Shown here: piece by piece, positions 35,820 through 45,318 of the stretch
Position numbering within the stretch: position 1 is the stretch's first letter
Layout: every line of letters begins with the position of its first letter
Notes under the pieces: model-generated
Told to the model about the DNA's origin: nothing
The model's database searches: none
The model's input: only the letters and a program-made list of their open reading frames with translations
DNA from: Bacillus sp. FJAT-26390
GTDB lineage: Bacteria; Bacillota; Bacilli; Paenibacillales; Paenibacillaceae
Length of the DNA stretch: 64,000 nt
Direction: 5' to 3'
Assembly (NCBI RefSeq): GCF_001682865.1
Contig: NZ_MAQX01000037.1
Coordinates: forward strand, 1-64,000
Position numbers and translations under genes: made by a program

Positions 35820-37193
35820 ATGAATCTAACAAAGGTAACGCTGCAGATACAGAGCTCCAGCAACGTTTCAAATGAATCGATCCTCTTGCTTAGCGAAGCA
35901 ATCGGTAAAAAATGGGCGATTCCCTATGATCGGCATTTGAATCTAAGCTTCGGATCTGGCAGCCATCAAGTAGTAGTCGAGCCCTCGTCACAGGAAAGCA
36001 TATTGCTCGTCAGCTCAGCGCTTGCTTCCAAATGGGGACTCGCTCATGGCGACGAGCTGCGCATTCAGTACCATGCGAGTTCGGAAACGATTCAGATCGG
36101 TCCGCTCATCGGCGTATTGGTTAGTCGTATCAATCGGCATACCCCTAATAAGCCATTCGGCGTCAATACGTCATTTTGCCGGGAGCTGAGCGATGCATGC
36201 AAGCTTGAAAATTCTGTAATCTTTTTTTTCACACAAGAGGATGTTCAGAAAAAGTCCGATAGCATCAAAGGCTGGATTTATACGACCAAGTGGGTACCCC
36301 GGCGCTTTCCCATTCCCAAGGTCATCTATAACCGTATCACTTCCCGCAAGCTAGAGGGCAAGGCAAGCTTCCAGCAGTTTATAAAATACGCTAAGAGCCG
36401 CCATCATGTAGTATTTTTCAACGAAAAATACTTAAACAAAATAGAAGTTTTCCGAGCTCTAAGAAAAGAGCCTGAGCTGCATGTCTATCTTCCGGAATCC
36501 CATTTGCTCCGCAATGTTCGGGTTTTGAAATCGATGTGCAAAAAGTACGATGTCGTATTTCTGAAACCGACCAACGGCAGCTTGGGCAATGGCATTATCC
36601 GTATACACCGAAATGCGAATCAAACGTACACCTGCCATTTTAATCATATGAACGGCATCCGGACGCAGACGTACATGAGCATAGAGAAGCTGTTTAGCGC
36701 GCTCTCAAGCAAGGTGCGAAAAAGCCGCTATCAAATTCAGAGGGGACTTAGGCTTCTGACTGTAGGAGGCAGGCCAGTGGACTTCCGGGCAGTCGTCCAG
36801 CGCGGTGAAACCGGGCAGTGGAGCATTACCTCCATCGTCGCTAGAATCGCCGGAAATGAGCAATTCGTATCCAATGTCGCCCGCGGAGGAATGATAACGA
36901 CCGTTAAAGCCGCTCTCGCAAGGACCGGAGCCAGCGCAGCGGCAGGCGGATTGTCGAAGCTGAGGCGCGCCGCGCTGCAAATAGCCAAAGGCATCGAAAG
37001 CCGAATGACGGGACATTTTGCAGAGCTGGGCATTGATTTGGCTATCGATTCCAGAGGCCAGGTGTGGCTGATCGAGGTAAACTCCAAACCGTCGAAGGAC
37101 GATAATGCGCCGCTGTCGACAGAAAACAAAATCCGGCCATCCGTGAAAAAGTTTGTGCAATATGCTTATTTTGCCTCCAGCCTCAAAGACTAG
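35820..37193 (+). CDS. Long YheC/YheD-family ATP-grasp protein
   Basis: A 457-residue protein. The N-terminal beta-rich region (about 1-95, with two similar motifs ending LNLSFGSGSHQVVVEP and LRIQYHASSETIQIGP) is followed by the family middle domain (GPLIGVLVSR, WIYTTKWVPRRFPIPKVIYNR) and the ATP-grasp domain (VVFLKPTNGSLGNGIIRI, VDFRAVVQRGETGQWSITS, GIDLAIDSRGQVWLIEVNSKP). AAGGAG precedes the ATG at 35820. This is the full-length architecture of the family, compared with the 347- and 250-residue neighbours. Confidence 0.88.
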   Translation: MNLTKVTLQIQSSSNVSNESILLLSEAIGKKWAIPYDRHLNLSFGSGSHQVVVEPSSQESILLVSSALASKWGLAHGDELRIQYHASSETIQIGPLIGVLVSRINRHTPNKPFGVNTSFCRELSDACKLENSVIFFFTQEDVQKKSDSIKGWIYTTKWVPRRFPIPKVIYNRITSRKLEGKASFQQFIKYAKSRHHVVFFNEKYLNKIEVFRALRKEPELHVYLPESHLLRNVRVLKSMCKKYDVVFLKPTNGSLGNGIIRIHRNANQTYTCHFNHMNGIRTQTYMSIEKLFSALSSKVRKSRYQIQRGLRLLTVGGRPVDFRAVVQRGETGQWSITSIVARIAGNEQFVSNVARGGMITTVKAALARTGASAAAGGLSKLRRAALQIAKGIESRMTGHFAELGIDLAIDSRGQVWLIEVNSKPSKDDNAPLSTENKIRPSVKKFVQYAYFASSLKD

Positions 37194-37203
37194 CTTCCAC
37201 GCA

Positions 37204-37283
37204 CAAAAAAGCCCTATTGCTCCACCAAGATGGACGCCCATACCATTATGGCGCCTATCTTGGCAGAGCAGAGCTATTCGGCG
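37204..37283 (-). terminator. Imperfect long hairpin after the aldo/keto reductase gene
   Basis: CCAAGAT...ATCTTGG (37225-37263) sits inside a second imperfect arm GCCCTATTGCTC/GAGCTATTCGGC. A T-run lies on the minus strand (37205-37210). It separates the convergent ATP-grasp and reductase genes. Confidence 0.45.
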
Positions 37284-37305
37284 GACTTTGAGCAGCCGCT
37301 GCCGG

Positions 37306-38280
37306 TTAAGGCAAACGGTATAACGCAAAAGGATCGCCGTAGCGGAACGGCTTGCTAAGCGTGTCCAGCCTCGCCAGCGTTGCCGCATCCAGCTGAAGAG
37401 CGACGCTCCTGCTATTTTCCACAAGCTGCCCGGCTCGCGCAGCCCCAACGATTACCGTCGAAATGACAGGCTGATGCATCAGCCAAGCAAGTGACAATAC
37501 GCTAGGCGTACAGCCCAGCTCCTCGCTAAGCTTGTTTACCTCTTCGCCGAGCGTTAACGTCTTGTCGTTCAGAAACCGGCCGAAGCTCGGGTCGGTCTGT
37601 GCCCTCGAGCCTTCCGGCGCTTGGTTGGATGAGCTGTACTTGCCGGACAAAATACCGCCTGCGAGCGGAAAATAAGGAATGATGCCGACTCCTTGGTCCA
37701 GGCACATCGGGACAAGCTCCGCCTCGGGCGTCCGATCAGCGAGCGAGTAGCTCACTTGTGTCGATACGAATCGGTTCAGCCCAAGCCGTTCGCTAATGCC
37801 GATAGCCTTCATCAGCTCCCAAGCGAAATAGTTGGACGCGCCGATATAGCGCACCTTCCCTGAACGAACCATATCCTCGAGCGTTCGCAGCGTTTCCTCA
37901 AGAGGCGTTGCCGGATCAAAGGTGTGGATCTGATAAAGATCAACATAATCAGTTTTTAGGCGCTTTAGGCTGCCTTCCAGCTCCGCCATCAAATGATGCC
38001 TGGACGAGCCCCGTTCATTCACGCCCGCTCCGCGGACTAACCCCGCTTTGGTTGCCAGCACGACATTGTGGCGGCTTCCCTCTAGCACCTGCCCAATAAT
38101 TTTCTCGGACTCGGTACCTGCGTATATATTAGCGGTGTCTATGAAATTGATTCCTTGATCCAATGCATGATGGATGATCTGCTTCGAAGTCTCATAATCA
38201 GCCCGTTTGCCAAAGGCGTTTGTTCCAAGGCCCAGAATGGACACGTGAAGGCCGCTTTGGCCCAGACGTCTGTATTGCAT
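37306..38280 (-). CDS. Aldo/keto reductase
   Basis: A 324-residue (beta/alpha)8 NADPH-dependent oxidoreductase with the complete catalytic tetrad: Asp48 and Tyr53 (FIDTANIYAG), Lys78 (LATKAG) and His119 (YQIHTFD). The cofactor loop IVGAARAGQLVENS is near residue 275. It is closest in style to the YhdN/PdxI-like group (AKR11/12). It probably reduces aldehydes or ketones; the substrate is unknown. AAGGAG precedes the ATG. It is monocistronic. Confidence 0.9.
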   Translation of the reverse strand: MQYRRLGQSGLHVSILGLGTNAFGKRADYETSKQIIHHALDQGINFIDTANIYAGTESEKIIGQVLEGSRHNVVLATKAGLVRGAGVNERGSSRHHLMAELEGSLKRLKTDYVDLYQIHTFDPATPLEETLRTLEDMVRSGKVRYIGASNYFAWELMKAIGISERLGLNRFVSTQVSYSLADRTPEAELVPMCLDQGVGIIPYFPLAGGILSGKYSSSNQAPEGSRAQTDPSFGRFLNDKTLTLGEEVNKLSEELGCTPSVLSLAWLMHQPVISTVIVGAARAGQLVENSRSVALQLDAATLARLDTLSKPFRYGDPFALYRLP

Positions 38281-38449
38281 GGCGGTCAGCTCCTTTTTTT
38301 TTCATATATAAACGCTCTAATCTCTCCATTATAACCTAGTTGGATAGCATTTCAGTATGGGGTTATGACCTGGCCCCTAAATTCTGATATGATAAGAGCT
38401 AGCTTATAAATCGGAACAAACGTTTCCGTTTACGGAAAGGAACGAGGCG

Positions 38450-41400
38450 ATGAGCGTTCTACTCACCCAGCGTATCATTAAATTGCTTTGCGGCGACACG
38501 TTCTATGAGCGCGGCGAAGCTTACTATAAAGATGGAAAAGTAACCATTACGAGCTCTGATCCGGAGGCGTCCAGCTACGAAGCTACCGTAAGTGGCGAAG
38601 GGCGCTACGAGATTACGGTCGATATCGACGGCGATGGGGACGTCGATGCGACCTGCACCTGTCTCGCATTCAGCACCTACGACAAATATTGCAAGCATGT
38701 GGCTGCTGCGCTCCTTCAGATTCTGGACCTCCAAAAGCAAGACAACAAACCCGCACGTACCTACCCCTCCCTTCTGCATCCCGAGAACCGTCCTTATGAC
38801 GATGAAGAGGAAGAGGAAGAAGCGTATCTTCAGCCCCGGTATGCTAGGCATGCGGGATTGGAATTGGCGGACACCAAGCTTGCCAGCGGCATGCTGGGCT
38901 TGTTCGGCGGACGGCCCCTGCGGGCAAGCCGCAGCCAGGCGCTCTTGGATACGAGGACGCAGCTCGATGTCGAGATCACCTGCAAGCTCTACCCAAATGG
39001 CTACCGAAAAAATAGGTTCGGCATCGAGCTGAAGGTTGGCCCGAAGCGGCTTTATATCGTTCAGCGCATACGAGAATTTCTTGAAAAGATAGAGCATCGG
39101 GAGGCATTCGTATTCTCGAAGCATTTTACGTATGACCCAGCCATCCACAGCATCCAGCCGGAGAACGATGCGGTACTCAGGCAGCTCTATCAAATCTTTC
39201 GAAATGAAACCTTCATCCGTGAAACGTCATCTCGTTCGTTCATTAAAGAGGCTCCAGCCGGCGGTGATCGGATGCTGCTCGTGCCTCCCTTCTCTTGGGG
39301 CGCGCTGCTTCCGCTGCTCATAGCCGCTCCAAACGTGCAGCTAGCCTACGGAAGTCGAACGGTCGCTGGCATTTCGCTAAGCGACGAGGCGCTTCCGCTT
39401 CACTTTGCATTCGATCAAGCGTCGAGCGACGGTTATCAGCTAGATATTCAAGGCTTGGACCAAATTGTTTTAATGGAAGAGTATGGGCTGGTTATTGCCG
39501 ATGGCAAGCTGCTCAAGCTGCAGCCGGATTCCTGCAAGCGTCTGGCGGAGCTTAAGCATCTGCTCGACAGCTCCCGCAAGCCAAAAATCCATATTGCTCC
39601 CGAGCAGATGGAGCCTTTTATGGAGAGGGTCGTTCCCGGCTTGATGAAGCTTGGCAGCGTCAAAATCGCGGAGACCATCTCCGACCGTATCCTGCAAACG
39701 CAGCTTAAAGCGAAGCTGTATTTAGACAGGGTTAGAGATCGGTTAGTCGCTGGGCTTGAGTTCCAATACGGCGACATCGTTATTAATCCGCTGGAGGGCA
39801 GCGATAAAAGTCGCGGCACCGACCGTATTCTCATGCGGGACGGCGAGCAGGAGCGCAGCATTCTGGAGCTCATGGATGTTGTCCCCTTCGCCAAAACCGA
39901 AGGCGGTTATTTCATGGAGGACGAGGATGCGGAATTCGAATTTCTGCACAACGTCATCCCGCAGCTGGAGAAGCTGCTTGCTGTGTATGCGACCTCCGCC
40001 GTGAAGGTGCGCATCGTAACCAAGCATGCGCCGCCAAAAGTGACCGTTAACGTGGACGAGCGCACCGACTGGCTTGAATTTAAGTTTAATATGGACGGCA
40101 TTCCTGATTCAGAAATACGCAGCCTGCTGAAATCGCTTGAAGTGAAACGCAAATATCACCGCCTGCCGGACGGCTCGTTATTGCCGCTTGATGGCGCCGA
40201 GTTCCAAGAAATTATTCGCTTCTTGAACGAAGTCGGTCTCCGCAAAGGGGATATACAAGGGTCTGAATTCCGCATTCCTGCGGCGCGCGGCCTGCATCTC
40301 ATCGACTCGCTTGAGAAAGGGAAAGCCGTGAAGCTCGGCAAATCGTTCCGTCGGCTGCTCGAGAATATGCGAAATCCTGACAATCTGGATTTCCCTGTTC
40401 CTGATAGCCTAGCGCCCGTGCTTCGTGATTATCAGAAGTATGGCTACCAATGGATGAAGACGCTGGCTCACTATCATTTTGGCGGCATTCTTGCCGATGA
40501 TATGGGCCTAGGCAAAACGGTACAAGCAATCGCCTTTATCGTCTCCATCCTGCCAGACATCCGCGAGCGGGAGCAGCCTGTCTTAATCGTCTCCCCAGCT
40601 TCGCTCGTGTACAACTGGCTTAATGAGCTGGGAAAATTCGCCCCCGAGATTCGGGCGGTCATTGCCGACGGCAGCAAAGCGGAACGCAGCGGCGTACTGA
40701 AGGACCATGCAGAGGCGGATGTGATCATCACCTCGTATCCCCTGCTTCGCAGAGACATCGTTCAGTATGCGAAGCAAAGCTTCCATACGCTCATTTTGGA
40801 TGAGGCACAATATTTCAAAAACCATACGACCCAAACCGCGCAAGCGGTTAAAGCCATTGAAGCCAGCTTCCGCTTCGCATTGACCGGGACGCCGGTGGAA
40901 AACACGCTGGAGGAGCTATGGTCGATCTTCGGTGCTGTGTTCCCTGAGCTTTTCCCAAGCAGGCAAGCCTTTAATGAGCTATCCCGCGAGGCGGTTGCGA
41001 AGCGGGTTCGCCCTTTCCTGCTGCGCAGGCTGAAGACCGATGTGCTGCAGGAGCTGCCTGAGAAAATCGAATCGATTCAGGCATCCGAGCTGCTGCCGGA
41101 GCAGAAGCAGCTGTACGTAGCCTTCCTCGCCAAGCTTCAGCAGGAAACGGTGAAGCATTTGAACGAGGAAGGTTTCCAAAAAAATCGGATTCGGATTTTG
41201 GCGGGCATAACGAGGCTGCGCCAGCTCTGCTGCCACCCTGCGCTGTTCGTCGAGGATTACAAGGGCAGCTCCGCCAAATTCGAGCAGCTTCTCGAAATTA
41301 TCCAGGAATGCCAAAGCGCCGGCAAACGGCTTCTCATCTTCTCGCAGTTCACCGAGATGCTTGGCCTAATCGGGAGGGAGCTTGGTTACCAAGGCGTGCC

Positions 41401-41785
41401 TTATTTCTACTTGGACGGGCAAACGCCTGCCTCTGAGCGCGTTGCACTTTGCAACCGATTCAATGACGGCGAGCGCGATGTCTTCCTGCTGTCGCTTAAA
41501 GCCGGCGGTACCGGACTGAACCTCACAGGAGCAGATACCGTTATTTTGTACGATCTATGGTGGAATCCTGCTGTCGAGCAGCAGGCAGCCGACCGCGCGC
41601 ACCGCATCGGACAGAAAAACGTCGTCCAAGTGATCCGCCTCGTCACGCAAGGAACGGTTGAGGATAAGATGTACGATCTCCAGCAGAAGAAAAAAAATCT
41701 GATCGACGAGGTCATCCAGCCAGGGCAGGAGTCATTGTCCTCCTTATCGGAGCAGGAGATTCGTGAGATTCTGATGATTGAATAA
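38450..41785 (+). CDS. SWIM-domain SNF2-family DEAD/DEAH-box helicase
   Basis: A 1111-residue protein. A SWIM zinc finger is at residues 69-83 (CTC...CKH: Cys69, Cys71, Cys81, His83), a SNF2_assoc-like region spans about 130-620, and a Snf2 ATPase occupies about 650-1100. Motif I is ADDMGLGKTVQA (near 684), motif II LILDEAQYFKN (DEAQ rather than DEAH), motif III ALTGTPVENTLEELWSIF, and motifs V and VI LSLKAGGTGLNLTGADTVI and AADRAHRIGQ. It is an ATP-driven DNA translocase or remodeller of uncertain cellular role. It is monocistronic, ending at a strong terminator. Confidence 0.93.
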   Translation: MSVLLTQRIIKLLCGDTFYERGEAYYKDGKVTITSSDPEASSYEATVSGEGRYEITVDIDGDGDVDATCTCLAFSTYDKYCKHVAAALLQILDLQKQDNKPARTYPSLLHPENRPYDDEEEEEEAYLQPRYARHAGLELADTKLASGMLGLFGGRPLRASRSQALLDTRTQLDVEITCKLYPNGYRKNRFGIELKVGPKRLYIVQRIREFLEKIEHREAFVFSKHFTYDPAIHSIQPENDAVLRQLYQIFRNETFIRETSSRSFIKEAPAGGDRMLLVPPFSWGALLPLLIAAPNVQLAYGSRTVAGISLSDEALPLHFAFDQASSDGYQLDIQGLDQIVLMEEYGLVIADGKLLKLQPDSCKRLAELKHLLDSSRKPKIHIAPEQMEPFMERVVPGLMKLGSVKIAETISDRILQTQLKAKLYLDRVRDRLVAGLEFQYGDIVINPLEGSDKSRGTDRILMRDGEQERSILELMDVVPFAKTEGGYFMEDEDAEFEFLHNVIPQLEKLLAVYATSAVKVRIVTKHAPPKVTVNVDERTDWLEFKFNMDGIPDSEIRSLLKSLEVKRKYHRLPDGSLLPLDGAEFQEIIRFLNEVGLRKGDIQGSEFRIPAARGLHLIDSLEKGKAVKLGKSFRRLLENMRNPDNLDFPVPDSLAPVLRDYQKYGYQWMKTLAHYHFGGILADDMGLGKTVQAIAFIVSILPDIREREQPVLIVSPASLVYNWLNELGKFAPEIRAVIADGSKAERSGVLKDHAEADVIITSYPLLRRDIVQYAKQSFHTLILDEAQYFKNHTTQTAQAVKAIEASFRFALTGTPVENTLEELWSIFGAVFPELFPSRQAFNELSREAVAKRVRPFLLRRLKTDVLQELPEKIESIQASELLPEQKQLYVAFLAKLQQETVKHLNEEGFQKNRIRILAGITRLRQLCCHPALFVEDYKGSSAKFEQLLEIIQECQSAGKRLLIFSQFTEMLGLIGRELGYQGVPYFYLDGQTPASERVALCNRFNDGERDVFLLSLKAGGTGLNLTGADTVILYDLWWNPAVEQQAADRAHRIGQKNVVQVIRLVTQGTVEDKMYDLQQKKKNLIDEVIQPGQESLSSLSEQEIREILMIE

Positions 41786-41809
41786 CGCAAGAATAACATG
41801 TAAATAAAA

Positions 41810-41838
41810 ACGGAGGAATCGATTCGATTCCTCCGTCT
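41810..41838. terminator. Bidirectional terminator between SNF2 helicase and HxlR genes
   Basis: ACGGAGGAATCGATTCGATTC then CTCCGT forms an almost perfect palindrome flanked by AAAA on the left and CTTTTATTT on the right. It lies between convergent genes. Confidence 0.85.
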
Positions 41839-41851
41839 TTTATTTGCGCGC

Positions 41852-42244
41852 TTATCGCTCATCCTCGCCGTTAATCCGGTCGTATTGCTCTCTTGCCTGC
41901 TGGACAAGCGGATAATATTCAGCCGTCCACAGCTTTAAATGCGTCATCGTATTTATTAAAGTGTCGCCAAGCGGGGTCAATGAATAGTCGACAATCGGCG
42001 GCACAGACGGCGTTACATCACGTCCAATTAGGCCGTCTCTCTCCAGCTGCCGCAGCGTTTGGGTCAGCATCTTTTGCGAGATGCCCTCGATTCGCCTTCT
42101 TACTTCTCCGTAACGCAAGGTACCGTCCGCCAAAGCATAAAGAACCAGCGCCGACCACTTATTCGAAATGATTTCGAGCACCCTGCTGTAGCTGCATGCC
42201 GTAATCGATAGATCAGGCTGTTTGACTTGAGCCGTATTTGCCAT
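41852..42244 (-). CDS. HxlR-family winged-helix regulator
   Basis: A 130-residue MarR-like HxlR/DUF24 protein: ISNKWSALVLYALADGTLRYGEVRRR, IEGISQKMLTQTLRQLERDGLI and YSLTPLGDTLINTM are typical. Cys17 near the N-terminus (SITACSYS) sits where redox-sensing HxlR proteins such as YodB/HypR have their reactive thiol. It is divergent from a quinone-oxidoreductase-like gene, which suggests control of that gene in response to quinones, aldehydes or oxidants (inference). Confidence 0.9.
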   Translation of the reverse strand: MANTAQVKQPDLSITACSYSRVLEIISNKWSALVLYALADGTLRYGEVRRRIEGISQKMLTQTLRQLERDGLIGRDVTPSVPPIVDYSLTPLGDTLINTMTHLKLWTAEYYPLVQQAREQYDRINGEDER

Positions 42245-42291
42245 AACTCTCCTCCTTGCGCACCTGAAGGTTCGCAGCGAACGTTAAAGTG

Positions 42292-42325
42292 CCTACTTAC
42301 TAAATATTAGTATATGTATTAATGT
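42292..42325. promoter_or_regulatory. Candidate HxlR operator
   Basis: The short segment TTACTAAATATTAGTA has ACTAA/TTAGT arms and lies in the AT-rich part of the HxlR/oxidoreductase divergent region, close to the oxidoreductase start. HxlR regulators typically bind such TACT/AGTA dyads. The role is inferred from position. Confidence 0.35.
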
Positions 42326-42358
42326 ATGTCTACACCTACAAAAAAGGAGAGACCATTC

Positions 42359-43372
42359 ATGAACGTATTTGAAATACAAGATGGCTTCGGGCTTGATCAT
42401 GTGAGGAAAGCAGAGCGCAGCATTCCTGTTCCCGGCACTGGCGAGGTGCTTATCAAAATGCGCGCGGCTTCGCTCAATTACCGTGATCTTGGCGTCATCA
42501 GCGGCTTCTATAATCCGAACCTGCAGCTGCCCCTTATCCCCGTCTCGGACGGAGTTGGCGAGGTGGTCGGCCTTGGGGAACAAGCAAGCCGCTTCAAGCT
42601 GGGCGATCGGGTTAGCGGCATTTTCACGCAGAGCTGGCTGTCCGGCGAACCGACGCAGGAGGGCCTGGCCAGCACGCTGGGCAATCCGCTGGACGGGTTG
42701 CTTGCCGAATATGCTGTGTTGAACGAGCAGGGCCTTGTTCGCGTGCCGGCTCATTTAACCGACGAGGAAGCCGCTTCGCTTGCTTGCGCGGGAGTGACCG
42801 CATGGCATGCCATAGTAGAGGAAGGCAAGGTTAAATCCGGCGACACGGTGCTCATTCAGGGTACGGGCGGCGTTTCCTTGTTCGCGCTCCAATTCGCGAA
42901 GCTTCACGGCGCAACCGTCATCGTGACTTCGAGCAGCGACGATAAGCTCGGGCGTGCCAAATCGCTAGGAGCGGACCATGGCATCAACTACAGAAGCACG
43001 CCGGAATGGGCTCAAGCGGTGCTTGAGCTGACGCATGGCAGAGGCGCTGATCTAATTGTTGATGTTGGCGGCGCCGCTACGCTGAATCAATCGCTCAGCG
43101 CCCTGCGCCTGGGCGGGCAAATTAGTTTGGTCGGCATTTTATCGGGGGCAAGCGTGGAGGGATTTAATATTATCGACGCGATACAAAAGAAGGCTCGCCT
43201 GCAAGCCATTAATGTCGGCAGCCGGGCTATGTTCGAGTCGATGAACCGTGCCATCGAGCAAAATAAGCTCCGTCCCGTCATTGACCGTATATTTCCGTTT
43301 GAACAATCCGTTGATGCGTTCCTCCATCTTGCTAAGGGCACGCACTTTGGGAAAGTATGCATCACTTTCTAA
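42359..43372 (+). CDS. Zinc-independent quinone-oxidoreductase-like alcohol dehydrogenase (MDR family)
   Basis: A 337-residue medium-chain dehydrogenase/reductase. The N-terminal GroES-like domain has ASLNYRDLGVISG, the QOR signature that replaces the zinc site; the structural-zinc cysteines are absent. The Rossmann domain has VLIQGTGGVSLFALQFAK and LIVDVGGAATLNQSL. The ATG at 42359 is preceded by AAAGGAGAG. It probably reduces quinones or enals with NADPH and is likely under the divergent HxlR regulator. Confidence 0.9.
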   Translation: MNVFEIQDGFGLDHVRKAERSIPVPGTGEVLIKMRAASLNYRDLGVISGFYNPNLQLPLIPVSDGVGEVVGLGEQASRFKLGDRVSGIFTQSWLSGEPTQEGLASTLGNPLDGLLAEYAVLNEQGLVRVPAHLTDEEAASLACAGVTAWHAIVEEGKVKSGDTVLIQGTGGVSLFALQFAKLHGATVIVTSSSDDKLGRAKSLGADHGINYRSTPEWAQAVLELTHGRGADLIVDVGGAATLNQSLSALRLGGQISLVGILSGASVEGFNIIDAIQKKARLQAINVGSRAMFESMNRAIEQNKLRPVIDRIFPFEQSVDAFLHLAKGTHFGKVCITF

Positions 43373-43394
43373 TCCTTCCCCCTTTAAATAAGAC

Positions 43395-43429
43395 AGACAA
43401 GCGGGCTGCCCAAACAGCTCGCTTGTCTC
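43395..43429 (+). terminator. Hairpin after the quinone-oxidoreductase gene
   Basis: AGACAAGCGGGCTG pairs with CAGCTCGCTTGTCT around CCCAAA. The tail CTTGTT is poor in T, so termination strength is uncertain. Confidence 0.55.
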
Positions 43430-43523
43430 TTGTTCCGGTATTCCGGTACGCTATGCCAATCAAGTAACGCTGCCTTCGGTCCCGCTCAATAACCTTCTGG
43501 GAAGCAGCAGAAGAAATAGCTCA

Positions 43524-44081
43524 TTAAGCCCGGAACAGCCCATAACCGCTAAGCGGAACGACAGGCTCCGAATCTACTCTTAAACCCTCCGAACGCGCAT
43601 GAAACGCGACATCAACAAGCCACTGCGTAAAGCCGGCAACGTCCATCGACTCCAGCTCCTGCAGGGTGAAGAAGCCCGCAGCGTCAACCTCCACAAAGTC
43701 GGGGGTAGGCTCGCCGCTCACATATTCCATATCGAACGCTACGTAGAGATTATGTATGCTCCTCGGCTGGTCGCGCAGCGCCAGGACGTTTTTAACGCTG
43801 GCTTTCACGCCGCACTCCTCTAGCACTTCTCGCTCGATCGTATCTTGAATCGCTTCCAGCTGCTCAATGTATCCGCCCGGATTCGTCCACTTCCCTTTAC
43901 CCGGCTCCTGCGCCCTGCGAACGAGCAATATTTTATTTTCCTTAACGACAAGCGCACCTACGCCAATGCTATAGTTGCCCCAATGCACAAAGCTGCAGCT
44001 CGTACATGCCCTTCTCATCGTCCCGTCAACATCGCGTGTTTCAAGCTCACGCCCGCATGCCATACAAAATTTAGCTTCCAC
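43524..44081 (-). CDS. Nudix hydrolase with zinc ribbon
   Basis: A protein of about 185 residues. The N-terminal zinc ribbon is CMACG...CTSC, as in the NADH-pyrophosphatase-like/NudC-like group. A complete Nudix box follows: GGYIEQLEAIQDTIEREVLEE then CG fits GX5EX7REUXEEXGU. It probably hydrolyses a nucleoside-diphosphate-linked compound; the substrate is unclear. The GTG at 44081 is preferred (GAGGTGAG just upstream and a usual N-terminus); the frame is open to 44213. Confidence 0.85.
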   Translation of the reverse strand: MEAKFCMACGRELETRDVDGTMRRACTSCSFVHWGNYSIGVGALVVKENKILLVRRAQEPGKGKWTNPGGYIEQLEAIQDTIEREVLEECGVKASVKNVLALRDQPRSIHNLYVAFDMEYVSGEPTPDFVEVDAAGFFTLQELESMDVAGFTQWLVDVAFHARSEGLRVDSEPVVPLSGYGLFRA

Positions 44082-44339
44082 TAGTCTCACCTCTGTTTTA
44101 AGCTTTGATCTCATCAGATTATACGAATTATTGGCGCCTCTGCATAGCCCGCCTTCCCAGCCACCAGCCTGCTGTTTTTTTCCTATTGGCTCTTTCTGCG
44201 AGTTTTTCGACATCTTTCTACATTATCGCAGGACGAACTATTAATATTTTCCAAATTTTCGCTCAAAAATAGAGGACTTTAGTAGGAGGGTGTCGAATGA
44301 CTCATGTTGGTAAGCTATGGGAAATATAGGAGGAACGTC

Positions 44340-45317
44340 ATGAATTGGCTGTCAAAAAGATTTACGTTTGTCATCATTCCGGATGCGAATCAAACGGTTC
44401 AGCGGTTCCGGTTATCCGGTCTCGTTATCATTTTATTACCGATTGTTGTCTTATTGCTTACGCTTTGCGCCATTTTATTCTTTCTATTATTATCGCGGCA
44501 CGCCTCGGTAACCGACACGCTAAAAAACCAGCTAGCGGCATCGGCTCTCCAATATGAGCAGCAGCTGTCCGACAATGAAAATCATATATCCGAGCTTCAG
44601 ACCAATCTCGTCCAGCTTTCGGAGCAAGCCCAAGCAATGGAAAACAAAATGGTGGAAATCAACGCACTCGAGTCCCAGCTGAAGCAGCTAGCCGGCATCG
44701 ATACCAAATCGCCTGTCTCCATCTCCAGCCTCCATACTGTGGAAGGCGGACAAGGCGGCGAGGAGCTGCCGCTGCCGGAAGAGGCCGGGGACGATCTCTA
44801 TATGCAAACAAGCAAGCATTACGCGGAAGTATTACAGCAAATGGATGCGATGATTCCGCAGCTGCAGGACACCAAAAAAGCGGTTGTTGCCTATCAGAAA
44901 ATTTTGCAAATCACGCCTACGATCTGGCCGACCGATTCACGCAAGGTGACGTCCTTGTTCGGCATACGCAAAGATCCCTTTACGGGACGAGCGACCTATC
45001 ATTCCGGCTTCGATATCGGCGGAAATACCGGCGATCCTATTTATGCGGCAGCAGATGGCATTGTGACGATATCAGAAAGAGACCGGGTCCATGGCATAAA
45101 TGTCATGATTGATCACGGCAGAGGCGTCAGTACTCGTTATCTCCACTTGCATAAAAACATCGCGGAGGTTGGCGACAAGGTGCAGAAAGGCGAGGTCATC
45201 GGCGAACTAGGCAGCACGGGCCGAAGCACCGGACCGCATCTGCATTACGAGGTATCCATCAACGGCAAAAACGTAGATCCCGTTCCTTACATTAAAGCAG
45301 ACAGGAAGGAGCCCTAA
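44340..45317 (+). CDS. Membrane-anchored M23 family metallopeptidase
   Basis: A 325-residue protein. One N-terminal transmembrane helix is at about 28-50, a coiled coil at about 58-120 (QLAASALQYEQQLSDNENHI onward), and a C-terminal LytM/M23 domain at about 205-318 with the zinc motifs YHSGFDIGG (HxxxD) and GPHLHYEVSING (HLH). It cleaves peptidoglycan cross-links or stem peptides outside the membrane. AGGAGG precedes the ATG. The bactofilin gene begins 1 nt after its stop codon, a conserved pairing in which the bactofilin localises the peptidase. Confidence 0.92.
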   Translation: MNWLSKRFTFVIIPDANQTVQRFRLSGLVIILLPIVVLLLTLCAILFFLLLSRHASVTDTLKNQLAASALQYEQQLSDNENHISELQTNLVQLSEQAQAMENKMVEINALESQLKQLAGIDTKSPVSISSLHTVEGGQGGEELPLPEEAGDDLYMQTSKHYAEVLQQMDAMIPQLQDTKKAVVAYQKILQITPTIWPTDSRKVTSLFGIRKDPFTGRATYHSGFDIGGNTGDPIYAAADGIVTISERDRVHGINVMIDHGRGVSTRYLHLHKNIAEVGDKVQKGEVIGELGSTGRSTGPHLHYEVSINGKNVDPVPYIKADRKEP

Positions 45318-45318
45318 T

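Noticed and set aside
36705..37448. 247-residue minus-strand ORF
   Set aside because: Spans the end of the ATP-grasp gene and the aldo/keto reductase 3' end in the wrong frame; no motif.
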